This document shows, in pieces, positions 25,144-33,620 of a stretch of 64,000 nucleotides of DNA (the first letter of the stretch is position 1; every line of letters starts with the position of its first letter). The DNA is from an uncultured Oscillospiraceae bacterium. Its GTDB lineage: Bacteria > Bacillota > Clostridia > Oscillospirales > Oscillospiraceae. A model generated the notes under the pieces. The model was not told the DNA's origin. It did not search any database and saw nothing but the letters and a program-made list of their open reading frames with translations. The DNA lies in the NCBI GenBank assembly GCA_947627325.1, contig CANQVO010000001.1:186001-250000 (forward strand), given 5' to 3'. Made by a program: the position numbers and the translations under genes.

Positions 25144-25647
25144 GTGGCGTATACGACCCGTTGCCCCTCCCCCCTGGGCGCTGTCGCTCTGGCCTCCGAC
25201 GGCGCGGCCCTCACCGGGCTGTGGTTCCAGGGACAGCGGCACTACCCCGCCTGGCTGGACGGCGCGTCGGAGGCGGACGGCCTGCCCATCTTTGAGCAGA
25301 CCAGGCAGTGGCTGGCGCGCTACTTCGCGGGGCGGGACCCCGGCCCCACGCCGCCGCTGGCCCCGGCGGGCACGGCCTTTCAGCGGGAGGTCTGGGCCCT
25401 GCTGGGCGCCATCCCCTACGGCCAGACCCGGACCTACGGCGACCTGGCCCAGGCCCTGGCCCGGCAACGGGATTTGACCCGTATGTCCGCCCGGGCGGTG
25501 GGGGGCGCGGTGGGGCGGAACCCCATCTCCATCCTCATCCCCTGCCACCGGGTGGTGGGCCGCTCCGGCGGCCTGACCGGCTACGCCGGGGGGCTGGAGC
25601 GGAAGCGGGCGCTGTTGGCGCTGGAGGGCGCGCTGGGGTCAGGGTAG
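25144..25647 (+). CDS. ogt: Methylated-DNA--protein-cysteine S-methyltransferase
   Basis: 167 residues from a GTG with AAAGGAGGA in front. The suicide active site IPCHRVVGRSG lies near residues 131-141, and the helix-turn-helix-like FQREVWALLGAIPYGQT DNA-binding part and the final GYAGGLERKRALLALE are typical of Ogt/AGT. It removes alkyl groups from O6-alkylguanine directly onto its cysteine. Its last 9 bases overlap the end of the convergent cysteine synthase gene, so the two transcripts are antisense at their 3' ends and no terminator separates them. Confidence 0.95.
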   Translation: MAYTTRCPSPLGAVALASDGAALTGLWFQGQRHYPAWLDGASEADGLPIFEQTRQWLARYFAGRDPGPTPPLAPAGTAFQREVWALLGAIPYGQTRTYGDLAQALARQRDLTRMSARAVGGAVGRNPISILIPCHRVVGRSGGLTGYAGGLERKRALLALEGALGSG

Positions 25648-26574
25648 GTCCGGCCGGCGCGCGGCGGCGACCAGGTGCTTCATGCTGTTGTCCGACATGA
25701 CCACCACGATGGTCTTGCCCGCGTTCTCCGGCCGCTGGGCCACCTGGGTGGCGGCGCAGAGGGCCCGGGCCGCGGAGGCGCCGGCCAGCAGACCCTCGGT
25801 GGAGATCAGCTCCCGGGCGGCGTTCAGGGCGTCCCGCTGGCCCACCTCGATGCGCTCGTCATAGGGTACCTCGCTGGTGAATTGGGAGTCCTCCCGGGCG
25901 GCGTTGCGGGGCCGGACCAGGACGATCTTCAGCTCGGGGTTCCGCTGGCGCAGATAGGTGGACAGGCCCCGGAGGGTGCCGCCGGTGTCCGCGGCCACCA
26001 CCAGGATGTCCACCGCGCCCCGGGTGGTGGTCCAGATCTCCGGGCCGGTGGTCTGGATGTGGGCGTCGGGGTTGTAGGGGTTGACCGCCTGGTGCATGAA
26101 GTACCGCCCCGGCTTGGCCTGGCAGTACGCCTCGATCTCCTCCACCGTGGCCTCCCGATCGGGGTCCGTCCAGGGCGCGCGGCGCTCCTCCTCCGTCTTG
26201 GTGCCCAGGGCGTCCCGGTAGTCCAACAGCTTGACCCCGTAGGCCTGGAGCATCAGCGTCCGCTCCGGGGAGGCGCCCCGCTCCAGGAAGATCTCCACCT
26301 GGTAGCCCCGGGGGATGGCGAAGGCGGCCAGGGCCACGCCGGTGTTGCCGCCGGTCTGCTCCACGATGGTGTCCCCGGGGCGGATCTTGCCCAGGCGCTC
26401 GGCCATCTTGATCATGTTCAGGGCCGCCCGGTCCTTGATGCTGCCGGTGGGGTTGAAGTACTCCAGCTTGGCCAGGATCTTGGCCTGGCAGTTGTGCTTG
26501 CGGGCGTAGCGGGCCAGGCCCACCAGGGGCGTGTCCCCCACCAGTTGGTCGATGGTGCGGATGATCTTTGGCAT
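25639..26574 (-). CDS. Cysteine synthase (O-acetylserine sulfhydrylase family)
   Basis: 311 residues from the ATG at 26574 (MPKIIRTIDQLVGDTPLVGL); a longer frame from 26727 carries a Pro/Gly-rich unlikely leader. PLP lysine loop NPTGSIKDRAA (residues ~42-52), substrate loop EQTGGNTGVALA and the PLP-phosphate loop DTGGTLRGL are present. GGTLRG stands where CysK has GTGGT(I/L)TG. It makes cysteine from O-acetylserine and sulfide, or a related beta-replacement. No cysE neighbour. A CysK/CysM choice is not secure. Confidence 0.88.
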   Translation of the reverse strand: MPKIIRTIDQLVGDTPLVGLARYARKHNCQAKILAKLEYFNPTGSIKDRAALNMIKMAERLGKIRPGDTIVEQTGGNTGVALAAFAIPRGYQVEIFLERGASPERTLMLQAYGVKLLDYRDALGTKTEEERRAPWTDPDREATVEEIEAYCQAKPGRYFMHQAVNPYNPDAHIQTTGPEIWTTTRGAVDILVVAADTGGTLRGLSTYLRQRNPELKIVLVRPRNAAREDSQFTSEVPYDERIEVGQRDALNAARELISTEGLLAGASAARALCAATQVAQRPENAGKTIVVVMSDNSMKHLVAAARRPDLP

Positions 26575-26782
26575 AACGGTTCCCCTACCTCTCTTGTTTG
26601 CCGCGTTCCCGCCCGGCCCGTCCCCGGGCGGCCGCCCCGCGGCTGGGGCGATGTGTTCCCTGTCAGTATATAAGAAAACCCGCGGGAAGTCAACTCGGAC
26701 CGCGCCGGTCACGGAGGAAAACGGCATTTTTTCCCGCCCCGGTCATATGGTGGTACTACCACGACTTTGGGGGAGGAATTTT

Positions 26783-27538
26783 ATGAGAGTATTCGTCATC
26801 AAGGGCCGGGCGCTGATGGCCCTGGCCTGCGCCGTCATCGCCGCGGGGATGTTCTGGGCGGTGAACCACCCCGCCGTGGTGGGGGCCTCCGCCTCCACCA
26901 GGCAGCTGCCCATCTACTGCGTCCAGCGGGACCAGAAAATGGCCTCCCTCACCTTTGACGCCGCCTGGGGGAACGAGGACACCCAGACCCTCATCGACAT
27001 TCTGGGGGCGTACAACGTGAAGGCCACCTTCTTCGTGGTGGGGGACTGGGTGGAGAAGTACCCCGAGTCGGTCAAGGCCCTCCACGACGCGGGGCACGAG
27101 GTGATGGGCCACTCCAACCACCACGACCACTTCAACGCCCTGTCTACCGACCAGATCGTGGCGGATATCAACGCCTGCAACGACAAGATCGAGGCCGTCA
27201 CCGGCGTCCGGCCCACCCTCTTCCGTCCGCCCTACGGGGAGTACGACGACCACGTCATCTCCGCCGTGCGCTCCATGGGCATCCAGCCCATCCAGTGGGA
27301 CGTGGACAGCCTGGACTGGAAGGACCTCTCCGCCGGAGAGATCACCAAGCGGGTGACTTCTAAAGTCCAGGCGGGGTCCATCTGCCTCTTCCACAACGCC
27401 GCCAAGCACACCCCGGAGGCCCTGCCGGGGCTCATCGAGGACTTGATCGGCCAGGGCTACACCCTGGTGCCCGTCTCCCAGCTCATCCTGCAGGGCGACT
27501 ACACCATCGACCACACCGGCCGCCAGTGCCCGGCGTAG
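26783..27538 (+). CDS. pdaB: Polysaccharide deacetylase, PdaB-like
   Basis: 251 residues from the ATG at 26783 after GGGGGAGGAATTTT. A single N-terminal membrane anchor (~residues 10-28), then a NodB-homology domain: SLTFDAAWGNEDT (Asp then Ala, where classical NodB has DDG), the metal-binding HSNHHDHFN, RPPYGEYDD and the late LFHNAAKHTPEAL. The NxDT and TFDAAWG forms are those of the sporulation protein PdaB, needed for spore integrity in Bacillus. It acts outside the membrane on peptidoglycan. The gene is evidence that the host belongs to a sporulating lineage. Confidence 0.88.
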   Translation: MRVFVIKGRALMALACAVIAAGMFWAVNHPAVVGASASTRQLPIYCVQRDQKMASLTFDAAWGNEDTQTLIDILGAYNVKATFFVVGDWVEKYPESVKALHDAGHEVMGHSNHHDHFNALSTDQIVADINACNDKIEAVTGVRPTLFRPPYGEYDDHVISAVRSMGIQPIQWDVDSLDWKDLSAGEITKRVTSKVQAGSICLFHNAAKHTPEALPGLIEDLIGQGYTLVPVSQLILQGDYTIDHTGRQCPA

Positions 27539-27547
27539 GGGCGTCCC

Positions 27548-27620
27548 CGCCGGGCCGCTCCGGCGGCGGCACAGGCATAGAAAAAAGCAAGACAGGAGAG
27601 GCGTTCTCCTGTCTTGCTTG
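27548..27620. repeat. Terminator-containing repeat, copy 1
   Basis: A ~70-bp sequence (CGCCGGGCCG...CGGCGGCGG.ACAGGCATA) ending in GCAAGACAGGAGA-GGCGT-TCTCCTGTCTTGC, a perfect 13-bp hairpin with A-rich and T-rich flanks. It separates the convergent deacetylase and SLH genes and can terminate both. A near-identical copy is at 30735-30801. Confidence 0.88.
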
Positions 27621-27635
27621 CTGGATGGGCGGCGG

Positions 27636-29585
27636 TCAGGCTTTGGGGTTGGGGCGGATGACGCGGATGGCGTTGGAGTCGCTGTCATAAAACAGGTACT
27701 GCTCGTCGGCGGTGACCCGCAGGTTGTGTCTGCTGGGCAGGGGCCGCAGGTCCTGGATATCCACGTCCTTGGAGGGGTCCAGCTTGGTCTGCTCGGCGCC
27801 GTCGGAGGGACGGACGACCCAGATCCCGTTGGGGCCCCAGCAGTATATCTTGCCGTTGGCGTAGCGGTTGCAATAAGCATTGGTACTGCTGGTCATGAGC
27901 GCCATATCCCCAGTCCCATAGTCGTACTTTTTCAGCCAAGAACCATCTATCGCGTAAATATCCGCGCCGCTTTGGAACACCGCATAATAAGACCTGCCAA
28001 GGCCTGCAATTACGGTATTTTCCGCAACATCAAAGATATAATCCGCATAATCGTAGGTCACATAAGAGCCATAAGCCTTGATTACAAAAGTCCCATCGCT
28101 GAGGGCACACTGAATACTTCTCGGAGAAATGGAATTGAAATAACCAATATAAACGTTGGAGGATATGTCCGCAAAATAGCTCAGATCCCCATTTTCCAGG
28201 GTGAAGAGGCCCTTGCAGCCCTTGTCGCTGTTGGGCAGGGTCCACCCCCCGTTGTCGTCATTCTTGATGGAGGCAAACTCGCCCCACACCAGCAGACGGC
28301 CCGCCACGTCGTCCCAAAAGACCTGCTTGACAGTCAGGTCCTGGTAGGTGACGGTGGATGGGACCTCGGGCTCGGGCTCCTGGGTAAGATCCTCCTCCGT
28401 CTCATCCTCGGGGGGCTCCGATCCGGGCTCCGTTTCCTGGGTGAGATCCTCCTCGTCCGCGGGGGGCTCGGCCGCCTCCGCGGCGGGAGGGTCGCCCTCC
28501 TCCTCCAGGGCGGAGAGGCTGGCGGCCTGGGGCTCCACGGGCACCTCGACGGTGGCCCGGCTCACGTCCAGCAGGGTGGTGGTCTTGCCGGTGGCGGGGT
28601 CCAGGGAGACGATCTGATCGCTCTTGGCGTTGTAGAAGATGAGGTTGCTGTCGTCATCCATGGTCATCATCAGGTCAGTGTCGGAGATCTCCACGTTCTT
28701 CACCAGCGTCTCCGCCACGTAGGGCTTGGCGGGCTCGGGCGTGGCGGTGGGCATGGGCGTGGGCTTGGAGGTGGGCTCGGAGGAGGCGTTGGAGCCGGTC
28801 GAGGTCGAGGGCTTTTGGGAGGGCTCCGGGGTGGCGGTGGTCTTGGGGACCTCGATGGTCTTCTTGGGAAGCTCGGAGGGCTCGGGGGTGCTCTCGGTGG
28901 CGATCACCTTGTTGTCGTTGCCGTACTGGAAGGCCCGCCAGAGCATGGCCGCCGCCTCACTGCGGGTGATGGTGGCCTGGCCCCGGAAGGTGCCGTCCAG
29001 ATAGCCGCTGATGATGCCGTTTTCCACCGCCAGGGCCACATAGGGCTGGGCGGCGGCGGAGATGCCGTCCACGTCGGAGAACATGGTCTGGAGGATGCTC
29101 AGATCGGCCAGGCGGGTGTCATAGCCCTTCAGCTTGACCACCGCCACGGCGATGTCCTCCCGCAGAGCGCCGTCCTTGGGGTGGAAGCTGGTGCCGCCCC
29201 AGCTGTCCTGGTAGGCGGTCATGTAGGGCTTGGCCGTCTCGATAAAGGGGCTGGCCCAGTAGGTCACGTCCACGTCGGTATAGCTGCTGTACGCCACCGG
29301 GGCGGCGGTGAGCCCGGCGGCCACCACCATGATCTTGGCAAACTCCTCCCGGGTCACGATCTTATCGGGGTAGTACTTTCCGTCGGGGTAGCCGTTGATG
29401 GCGCCCCGCTCCACCAGTTCGCCCACGTACTGGAACGCCCAGTGGTCGGGGGGCACGTCGCTGAAGCTCTGGGCATAGGTCTTTTCGTTGGGGTTCAGCT
29501 CCGCCCCGTATTCCACGGCCAGGGCGGGGGCGGCCAGGCCCAATATCAGGGCCAGGGCGCACAGCAGAGATAGTAGTTTTTTCAT
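27636..29585 (-). CDS. SLH-domain protein with Pro/Glu-rich linkers and beta-propeller-like C-terminus
   Basis: 649 residues from the ATG at 29585 (GGAAGGGAGATC in front); an ATG at 29609 is less well placed. Signal peptide MKKLLSLLCALALILGLAAPALA. Three S-layer-homology repeats (about residues 35-90, 95-150 and 165-215; FSDVPPDHWAFQYV, GYPDGKYYPDKIVTREEF, GYLDGTFRGQATITRSEAA) tether it to the wall glycan. A Thr/Pro linker and an acidic stretch with a doubled EEDLTQE follow. Residues ~310-649 show repeating NxxIYxxxxDG-like blades typical of DUF5050/PQQ propellers. Bases about 27880-28200 are clearly more AT-rich than the rest. Confidence 0.85.
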   Translation of the reverse strand: MKKLLSLLCALALILGLAAPALAVEYGAELNPNEKTYAQSFSDVPPDHWAFQYVGELVERGAINGYPDGKYYPDKIVTREEFAKIMVVAAGLTAAPVAYSSYTDVDVTYWASPFIETAKPYMTAYQDSWGGTSFHPKDGALREDIAVAVVKLKGYDTRLADLSILQTMFSDVDGISAAAQPYVALAVENGIISGYLDGTFRGQATITRSEAAAMLWRAFQYGNDNKVIATESTPEPSELPKKTIEVPKTTATPEPSQKPSTSTGSNASSEPTSKPTPMPTATPEPAKPYVAETLVKNVEISDTDLMMTMDDDSNLIFYNAKSDQIVSLDPATGKTTTLLDVSRATVEVPVEPQAASLSALEEEGDPPAAEAAEPPADEEDLTQETEPGSEPPEDETEEDLTQEPEPEVPSTVTYQDLTVKQVFWDDVAGRLLVWGEFASIKNDDNGGWTLPNSDKGCKGLFTLENGDLSYFADISSNVYIGYFNSISPRSIQCALSDGTFVIKAYGSYVTYDYADYIFDVAENTVIAGLGRSYYAVFQSGADIYAIDGSWLKKYDYGTGDMALMTSSTNAYCNRYANGKIYCWGPNGIWVVRPSDGAEQTKLDPSKDVDIQDLRPLPSRHNLRVTADEQYLFYDSDSNAIRVIRPNPKA

Positions 29586-29635
29586 GGTTTGATCTCCCTT
29601 CCTTTTCATATATCCTGGTTTCCAGGTCGAACGAC

Positions 29636-30559
29636 TTAAAAGTCCAACAGGTTGTCATAGCTGGAGAACATCGCGTCCCCAAGGGACATACCCAGCACAT
29701 CCTCCGAGCAGGGGGTGTACGGGCAGTCGACCGCGTCGATCCTGGTTGGAAGAAACACGGAGAACATCGCCTCCTGCGGCGAGACGTAAGTGTTTTCCGA
29801 CCAGGTCCACTTGTTCTTCAAAACGTACTGCCCGTCCTCGGTCACATACCGCCCCACGTCATACATAAAGCGGAAGTACGCCACCATTCCATCGGGCACG
29901 GAGGGCTCCGCCTCGACAGGGCCGCCGTATTCCTCCTCGTACCTGGCGTAGAGCTCCTCCAGCTCCGCCTGGGTATACTCCAGGGCGATGCGCTCGGTGG
30001 CGTCGTCATCCACAGACCGGATCGACACCATGCGGATATAGGGGTCGGAGGAATAGGGGTATGCGGCGATCTGGTAGTACGCGCCCGGCTCGTCCGCATA
30101 GGAGATCCGCGCGGCCAATGCCTCACCGGCGTACTCCTTTACGGCGTGGACCCGGTATTCCCGCCCGTCTATGGTCTCTTCGTCGATCGTCAGCGGCATA
30201 TCATTGTCCTCCCAAAACCAGGGGCTGTACAGATATTCCGCCAACCTGAACTCCGCTTCCTCTTTCTTCAGCGCCGCGCCGGGCACATCCAGGAACTGGA
30301 AGTTCACCCCTGACCCGCTCTCATCGTAGTCGCTGTACTTCCGCTCCATGGGGGTCGGCGTCGGGGCCGGGGTCGGGGGCGGGGTCGGGGGCGGGGTCGG
30401 CGCCGGGGTCGGCGCCGGGGTCGGGGCGGATGCGGAGGCGGCCACCGCCGGCGGGACAGTTGTCTCCTGGGCCTTCCCGGCGGGTCGGCCGCCGCAGGCG
30501 GCAAGGCACAAGAGCGCCCCCGCCAGGGCCGCGCCGCATATCAACGATCTCTTTTTCAT
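29636..30559 (-). CDS. Lipoprotein with proline-threonine linker
   Basis: 307 residues. Lipoprotein signal MKKRSLICGAALAGALLCLAAC with lipobox LAAC. Residues ~45-70 are a PTPA/PTPP repeat encoded by 12-base DNA units (30350-30430), a spacer lifting the domain off the membrane. The ~235-residue globular part is rich in Tyr and acidic residues and has no motif I recognise. A conserved-looking pair EYAGEALAARISYADEPGAYYQIAAYPYS suggests a beta-sheet fold. The gene is 50 bases upstream of the SLH gene on the same strand and may be cotranscribed. Confidence 0.75.
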   Translation of the reverse strand: MKKRSLICGAALAGALLCLAACGGRPAGKAQETTVPPAVAASASAPTPAPTPAPTPPPTPPPTPAPTPTPMERKYSDYDESGSGVNFQFLDVPGAALKKEEAEFRLAEYLYSPWFWEDNDMPLTIDEETIDGREYRVHAVKEYAGEALAARISYADEPGAYYQIAAYPYSSDPYIRMVSIRSVDDDATERIALEYTQAELEELYARYEEEYGGPVEAEPSVPDGMVAYFRFMYDVGRYVTEDGQYVLKNKWTWSENTYVSPQEAMFSVFLPTRIDAVDCPYTPCSEDVLGMSLGDAMFSSYDNLLDF

Positions 30560-30652
30560 AGGCGCCCTCCTTATGGCAGATCGGATCTCCCTCGTCGGCC
30601 CGGGCTATTCCAGCACTTCGCCTCCATTTTAACGGCAGTTTACCAGGAATTG

Positions 30653-30669
30653 GTTAGCCGGCGGCTAAC
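30653..30669. promoter_or_regulatory. Palindrome GTTAGCC-N3-GGCTAAC, copy 1
   Basis: A perfect 7-3-7 inverted repeat 94 bases upstream of the lipoprotein start. No minus-strand T-run follows, so it is more like an operator than a terminator. The same arms recur at 34256-34272 beside the XRE genes. Confidence 0.45.
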
Positions 30670-30734
30670 TCTCTCGTTTTTTCGCCACAGGGCCCCCCGC
30701 CCCGGGGCCGTCCGGCCAGGCCAAAGCCCCCGCC

Positions 30735-30801
30735 GGGCCGGTGCGGCGGCGGTACAGGCATACAAAAGCAAGACAGGAGAGGCGTTCTCCTGTCTTGCTT
30801 T
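30735..30801 (-). repeat. Terminator-containing repeat, copy 2
   Basis: A near-identical copy of 27548-27620: same GCCGGGCCG/CGGCGGCGG lead-in, ACAGGCATA, and the perfect GCAAGACAGGAGA/TCTCCTGTCTTGC hairpin with A- and T-runs. Here it terminates the minus-strand AAA+ cassette that ends at 30811. Confidence 0.88.
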
Positions 30802-30810
30802 TTTCAGCGG

Positions 30811-31839
30811 TCAGTCGCAGAGGTCCGGGTCGTAAAAGCGGGGGTCGCCGCCCGCGTCAAGGCTGGCCATCGGCTTTGTGCTTTTCGCATACTGATAGGC
30901 GTGGTTATCCCAGGGCTTGTCGCTGAGATCCAGGTCCACAAAGGTGCCGTTCTCCACCATTGGGCCCAGGGCCTGGATGACAAACAGCTGGCCCCATCCA
31001 CTGCGGCCGTTTCGATCGACCAGGCCGAAAGGCTGCAGCGCTTTGAGCCGCACGATATCATCAGCCGACATGGGCGCCTTGTCCTTCATCGCCTCTTTGA
31101 CAGCCTCCCCCAGCCGCTCAAAGGCGGCCTTGCCGAGGTAGACCCGAGCGCTGTCCAGTTCCTCGAGCACCTGTTTCCCCTTGGCGCGGTCCCGCTTTAC
31201 CTCCGGGTCGCCACGGATGGCGTCCATCGCGACCTCCAAAAATTTTTTCGGGTAGAGCTGGTCTAATTTCTTTTTGATAAGCGCGCATTCCGTGCGTAAG
31301 GTGTGCTCGTTGGAGACGATCTCGCCGCTCTGCACAAGTTTTTCCAGCTCCTGGTCGTAGTAGTACTCCCGGGCCCTCAGACCGCTTCCGCAGTACGGGC
31401 TCACAGGCAGTCCACTGGCCACGGTCTCACGGAGGGCCTGGGCCTCTGAGCGGTGAAGGTACGGCCCTACCACCAGGAAAAATACGCCTCTGACCAAGCC
31501 CAGCGTGAAAATGGAGAGCACGCTCTTGGTGGCGTACAGCGGATCGACGCCCGCATTGCCCGCTTTGTAATAGCTGTCCCCCACAAGGATATCCCGGATG
31601 CAATCCAGGATGCACAGCGCCCACAGGATCCTCAGCAAGGGCAGAAACCCGGCGCCAAAGGGGCTGGAGCCAGAGATGAGGAAGCACGCCACAAAAAAGA
31701 TCGTCACCGCGGAGTTGACCTGGGGGTGAAAGAACAGGTTCCGGACAGCGGAGGCGGTCCCGTGCAAAATAGCGGAGATGAGCTTTTTGAGCACAAAGAA
31801 CGCCACGATGGCAATAATAATGTATACCAAAAGTATCAC
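30811..31839 (-). CDS. Membrane protein of the AAA+ cassette, unknown function
   Basis: 342 residues. Hydrophobic N-terminus (~2-20), further helices at about 43-62, 66-85 and 108-130, then a ~205-residue cytoplasm-like part that is charged and helical, with long Lys/Glu stretches (ELEKLVQSGEIVSNEHTLRTE, IKKKLDQLYPKKFLEVAMDAI). A Pro/Tyr-rich tail ends GGDPRFYDPDLCD. No named family recognised. It starts within the stop of the 139-residue gene (ATGA), so it is translationally coupled to the cassette, and it closes the operon. Confidence 0.72.
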   Translation of the reverse strand: MILLVYIIIAIVAFFVLKKLISAILHGTASAVRNLFFHPQVNSAVTIFFVACFLISGSSPFGAGFLPLLRILWALCILDCIRDILVGDSYYKAGNAGVDPLYATKSVLSIFTLGLVRGVFFLVVGPYLHRSEAQALRETVASGLPVSPYCGSGLRAREYYYDQELEKLVQSGEIVSNEHTLRTECALIKKKLDQLYPKKFLEVAMDAIRGDPEVKRDRAKGKQVLEELDSARVYLGKAAFERLGEAVKEAMKDKAPMSADDIVRLKALQPFGLVDRNGRSGWGQLFVIQALGPMVENGTFVDLDLSDKPWDNHAYQYAKSTKPMASLDAGGDPRFYDPDLCD

Positions 31840-32255
31840 TCCACAGCGTATTTGATTTCTCCCGCGGTGTTCAGCTCCTCCAGCGTCTCCAAAGTGAATC
31901 GGGCCGCCGGAATGTCACAGGCCGCGTCCGCCTTTTGCCACTTTTCAGCGGCGTCCAAAAAGAAGAGGCAGAAAGACAGGGTCACCATGTTCTGCTTGCC
32001 CGCGGACATGGCGAGCTTGATCTCCCCTCCCACATAGCGCATATCCTGCTCCGCCACGATCCGATCCTTGAGCGCGTCTACTGTGCCGATGACAACGTCG
32101 GCCCACTCCTCGGCGGACATCCTTCCGGCGATCTTCCCGCGGATGGCGCCTTGGGCCGCGTCCACGGCAATTCCGCCGGCCTCCTCAACGATCGGCGCCA
32201 CCGTGGCCTTCAGCGCGCTTTTTGCCAACGCGGCCAGCGCCCCTGTCACAAGCAT
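31836..32255 (-). CDS. Small helical protein of the AAA+ cassette, unknown function
   Basis: 139 residues from the ATG at 32255, which has GAGGAGGGG in front; a frame opening at 32279 would start in the upstream gene. Residues 1-50 are Ala/Gly-rich and weakly amphipathic (MLVTGALAALAKSALKATVA, AAQGAIRGKIAGRM), a pattern seen in membrane-associating or helical-bundle proteins. The rest is an ordinary soluble helical sequence with one Cys pair (SFCLFFLDAAEKW, DAACDI). No catalytic motif. The stop overlaps the start of the 342-residue membrane protein. Confidence 0.68.
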   Translation of the reverse strand: MLVTGALAALAKSALKATVAPIVEEAGGIAVDAAQGAIRGKIAGRMSAEEWADVVIGTVDALKDRIVAEQDMRYVGGEIKLAMSAGKQNMVTLSFCLFFLDAAEKWQKADAACDIPAARFTLETLEELNTAGEIKYAVE

Positions 32256-32268
32256 ATTTGACCCCTCC

Positions 32269-32622
32269 TCACGCGCCAATGGCCAGGCTCAGTTCCTCGG
32301 TGGTGGATACCTCTGTCTCCATGGGCGCTCTGCGTACCTTGGCCAGGATCTCCGCGGGGACCTCGCTCTCGTCCACAGCTTTGGTGTAGACGACCTCCTG
32401 CCACTCCCGGGTCACCTGCTCTTTGTAGTAATATTTCGAGCGGTTCTTCAACCCCTCGGCGGTTTGGGTGATGAAGGTCCGGGTCCCCTCCGGGGCCAGG
32501 CCCAGCGCCTCCTTGATCTTATTGGCGGCCTTCTTGATCCATCCGATGATGTTCTGCCAAAAGGCGACCAGGCCGGTAATGAGGGCGGCGGTCAGCCCAA
32601 AAATAATCGTAAGAGCAATCAT
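32269..32622 (-). CDS. Single-pass membrane protein of the AAA+ cassette
   Basis: 117 residues. One N-terminal membrane helix (IALTIIFGLTAALITGLVAF, ~2-21), an amphipathic basic helix (WIKKAANKIKEALGL), and a soluble region with RTFITQTAEGLKNRSKYYYKEQVTREWQEVV. The start overlaps the AAA+ ATPase stop by 4 nt. No recognised family. The arrangement suggests a membrane partner or adaptor of the ATPase, which is inference from coupling. Confidence 0.68.
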   Translation of the reverse strand: MIALTIIFGLTAALITGLVAFWQNIIGWIKKAANKIKEALGLAPEGTRTFITQTAEGLKNRSKYYYKEQVTREWQEVVYTKAVDESEVPAEILAKVRRAPMETEVSTTEELSLAIGA

Positions 32623-33590
32623 TTTGACACATCTCCTCTTAATTGTTTTTTGACATATTCTTCACTGACGGTGCGCCTGGAGGTCAGCGTGCCCAACTCG
32701 CTGTTCTCCTCCTTGCTGGCCACGATCCGCTGGATGGCCTGCTCAAAATAGGCGTGGCGGACAAGGCCCTCCCCCAGCCGCGCCGCCCGCAGCGCGGCGT
32801 TCAACACAGCGGTGGAAATATCCGACCCCGAGATGCCCGGGTATTGGGCGCTCAATCTCGGAATATCCACGTCGGTGGGCATTTGCGGGGGGATGTACCT
32901 GCGCCACAGCTTGGCCCGGTTTTCCTCGTCAGGCAGTTCAAATTTCACATGGGAGCGTATCCTGCGCAGGAACGCCGGGTCATAGTTGGCGATAAAGTTC
33001 GACGCGAACAAAACCAGGTCGTCATATTCGCTGAGCAGTAGGAGCAGGACGGACCGGGTCTGATTTACACTGACGTCGGTGGAGTTGCTCATGTTCGTGA
33101 CCCGCCGGCTCAGCAGGGCGTCAGCCTCATCAAAAAACAGGATCGACCGGGTCCTTTTCGCGCAGTCGAACATGGACACAAGGTTCTTGGCCGTCTCCCC
33201 CACATACTTGGACTCTATCTGGGAGTAGTCCACGCAGAGGATCTTTCGGCCCAGCTGGCCGGCAATGGCGTGGGCCGCCATGCTTTTCCCCGTGCCGGAA
33301 GGGCCGTAGAGGTTTATCCCGCCCTGCCGCTGTTTTCTGTGGGTGTTCTCCAGCCCCCACTGCCCAAACAACAGTTCCCGCTTTTCGTAGAGCGCAAGCG
33401 CGTCTTGGATGGCGTCGTAGGTGGCGGGGGGAAGGATCATCTCCTCAAAGCTGTATTGCGGCTCCACCGCTGGAAAGGGACAGGCCTCCGCCGGCGCTTC
33501 CACGGGCGCGGGCCGCGCGGGAGCCGTATCCTTCTCCGCGGCGGGTCCCTGGCCCTCGGCAGAAGAGGTAATTCGTCTCCCAAGGGGCAT
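32619..33590 (-). CDS. AAA+ ATPase
   Basis: 323 residues with GGAGGTGATACC before the ATG. Residues 1-45 are low-complexity Pro/Ala/Glu. A classical AAA core follows: Walker A GPSGTGKS (96-103), ESKYVGET pore-loop-like segment (126-133), Walker B ILFFDEAD (150-157), sensor-1 ASN (196-198), arginine fingers in DPAFLRRIRSH (204-214) and sensor-2 GISGSDIS (252-259). Most like spastin/FtsH-type remodelling AAA proteins, but with no protease domain. It probably unfolds or assembles a partner at the membrane, the partners being the three genes that follow. Confidence 0.9.
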   Translation of the reverse strand: MPLGRRITSSAEGQGPAAEKDTAPARPAPVEAPAEACPFPAVEPQYSFEEMILPPATYDAIQDALALYEKRELLFGQWGLENTHRKQRQGGINLYGPSGTGKSMAAHAIAGQLGRKILCVDYSQIESKYVGETAKNLVSMFDCAKRTRSILFFDEADALLSRRVTNMSNSTDVSVNQTRSVLLLLLSEYDDLVLFASNFIANYDPAFLRRIRSHVKFELPDEENRAKLWRRYIPPQMPTDVDIPRLSAQYPGISGSDISTAVLNAALRAARLGEGLVRHAYFEQAIQRIVASKEENSELGTLTSRRTVSEEYVKKQLRGDVSK

Positions 33591-33620
33591 GGTATCACCT
33601 CCGTTCTTCCCCGCGCGCTG

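Noticed and set aside
32619-33590. AAA+ gene as FtsH, ClpX or a known defence ATPase
   Set aside because: No protease domain, zinc-protease motif or ClpX zinc finger; partners do not match known defence sets I can recall. Left as unassigned.
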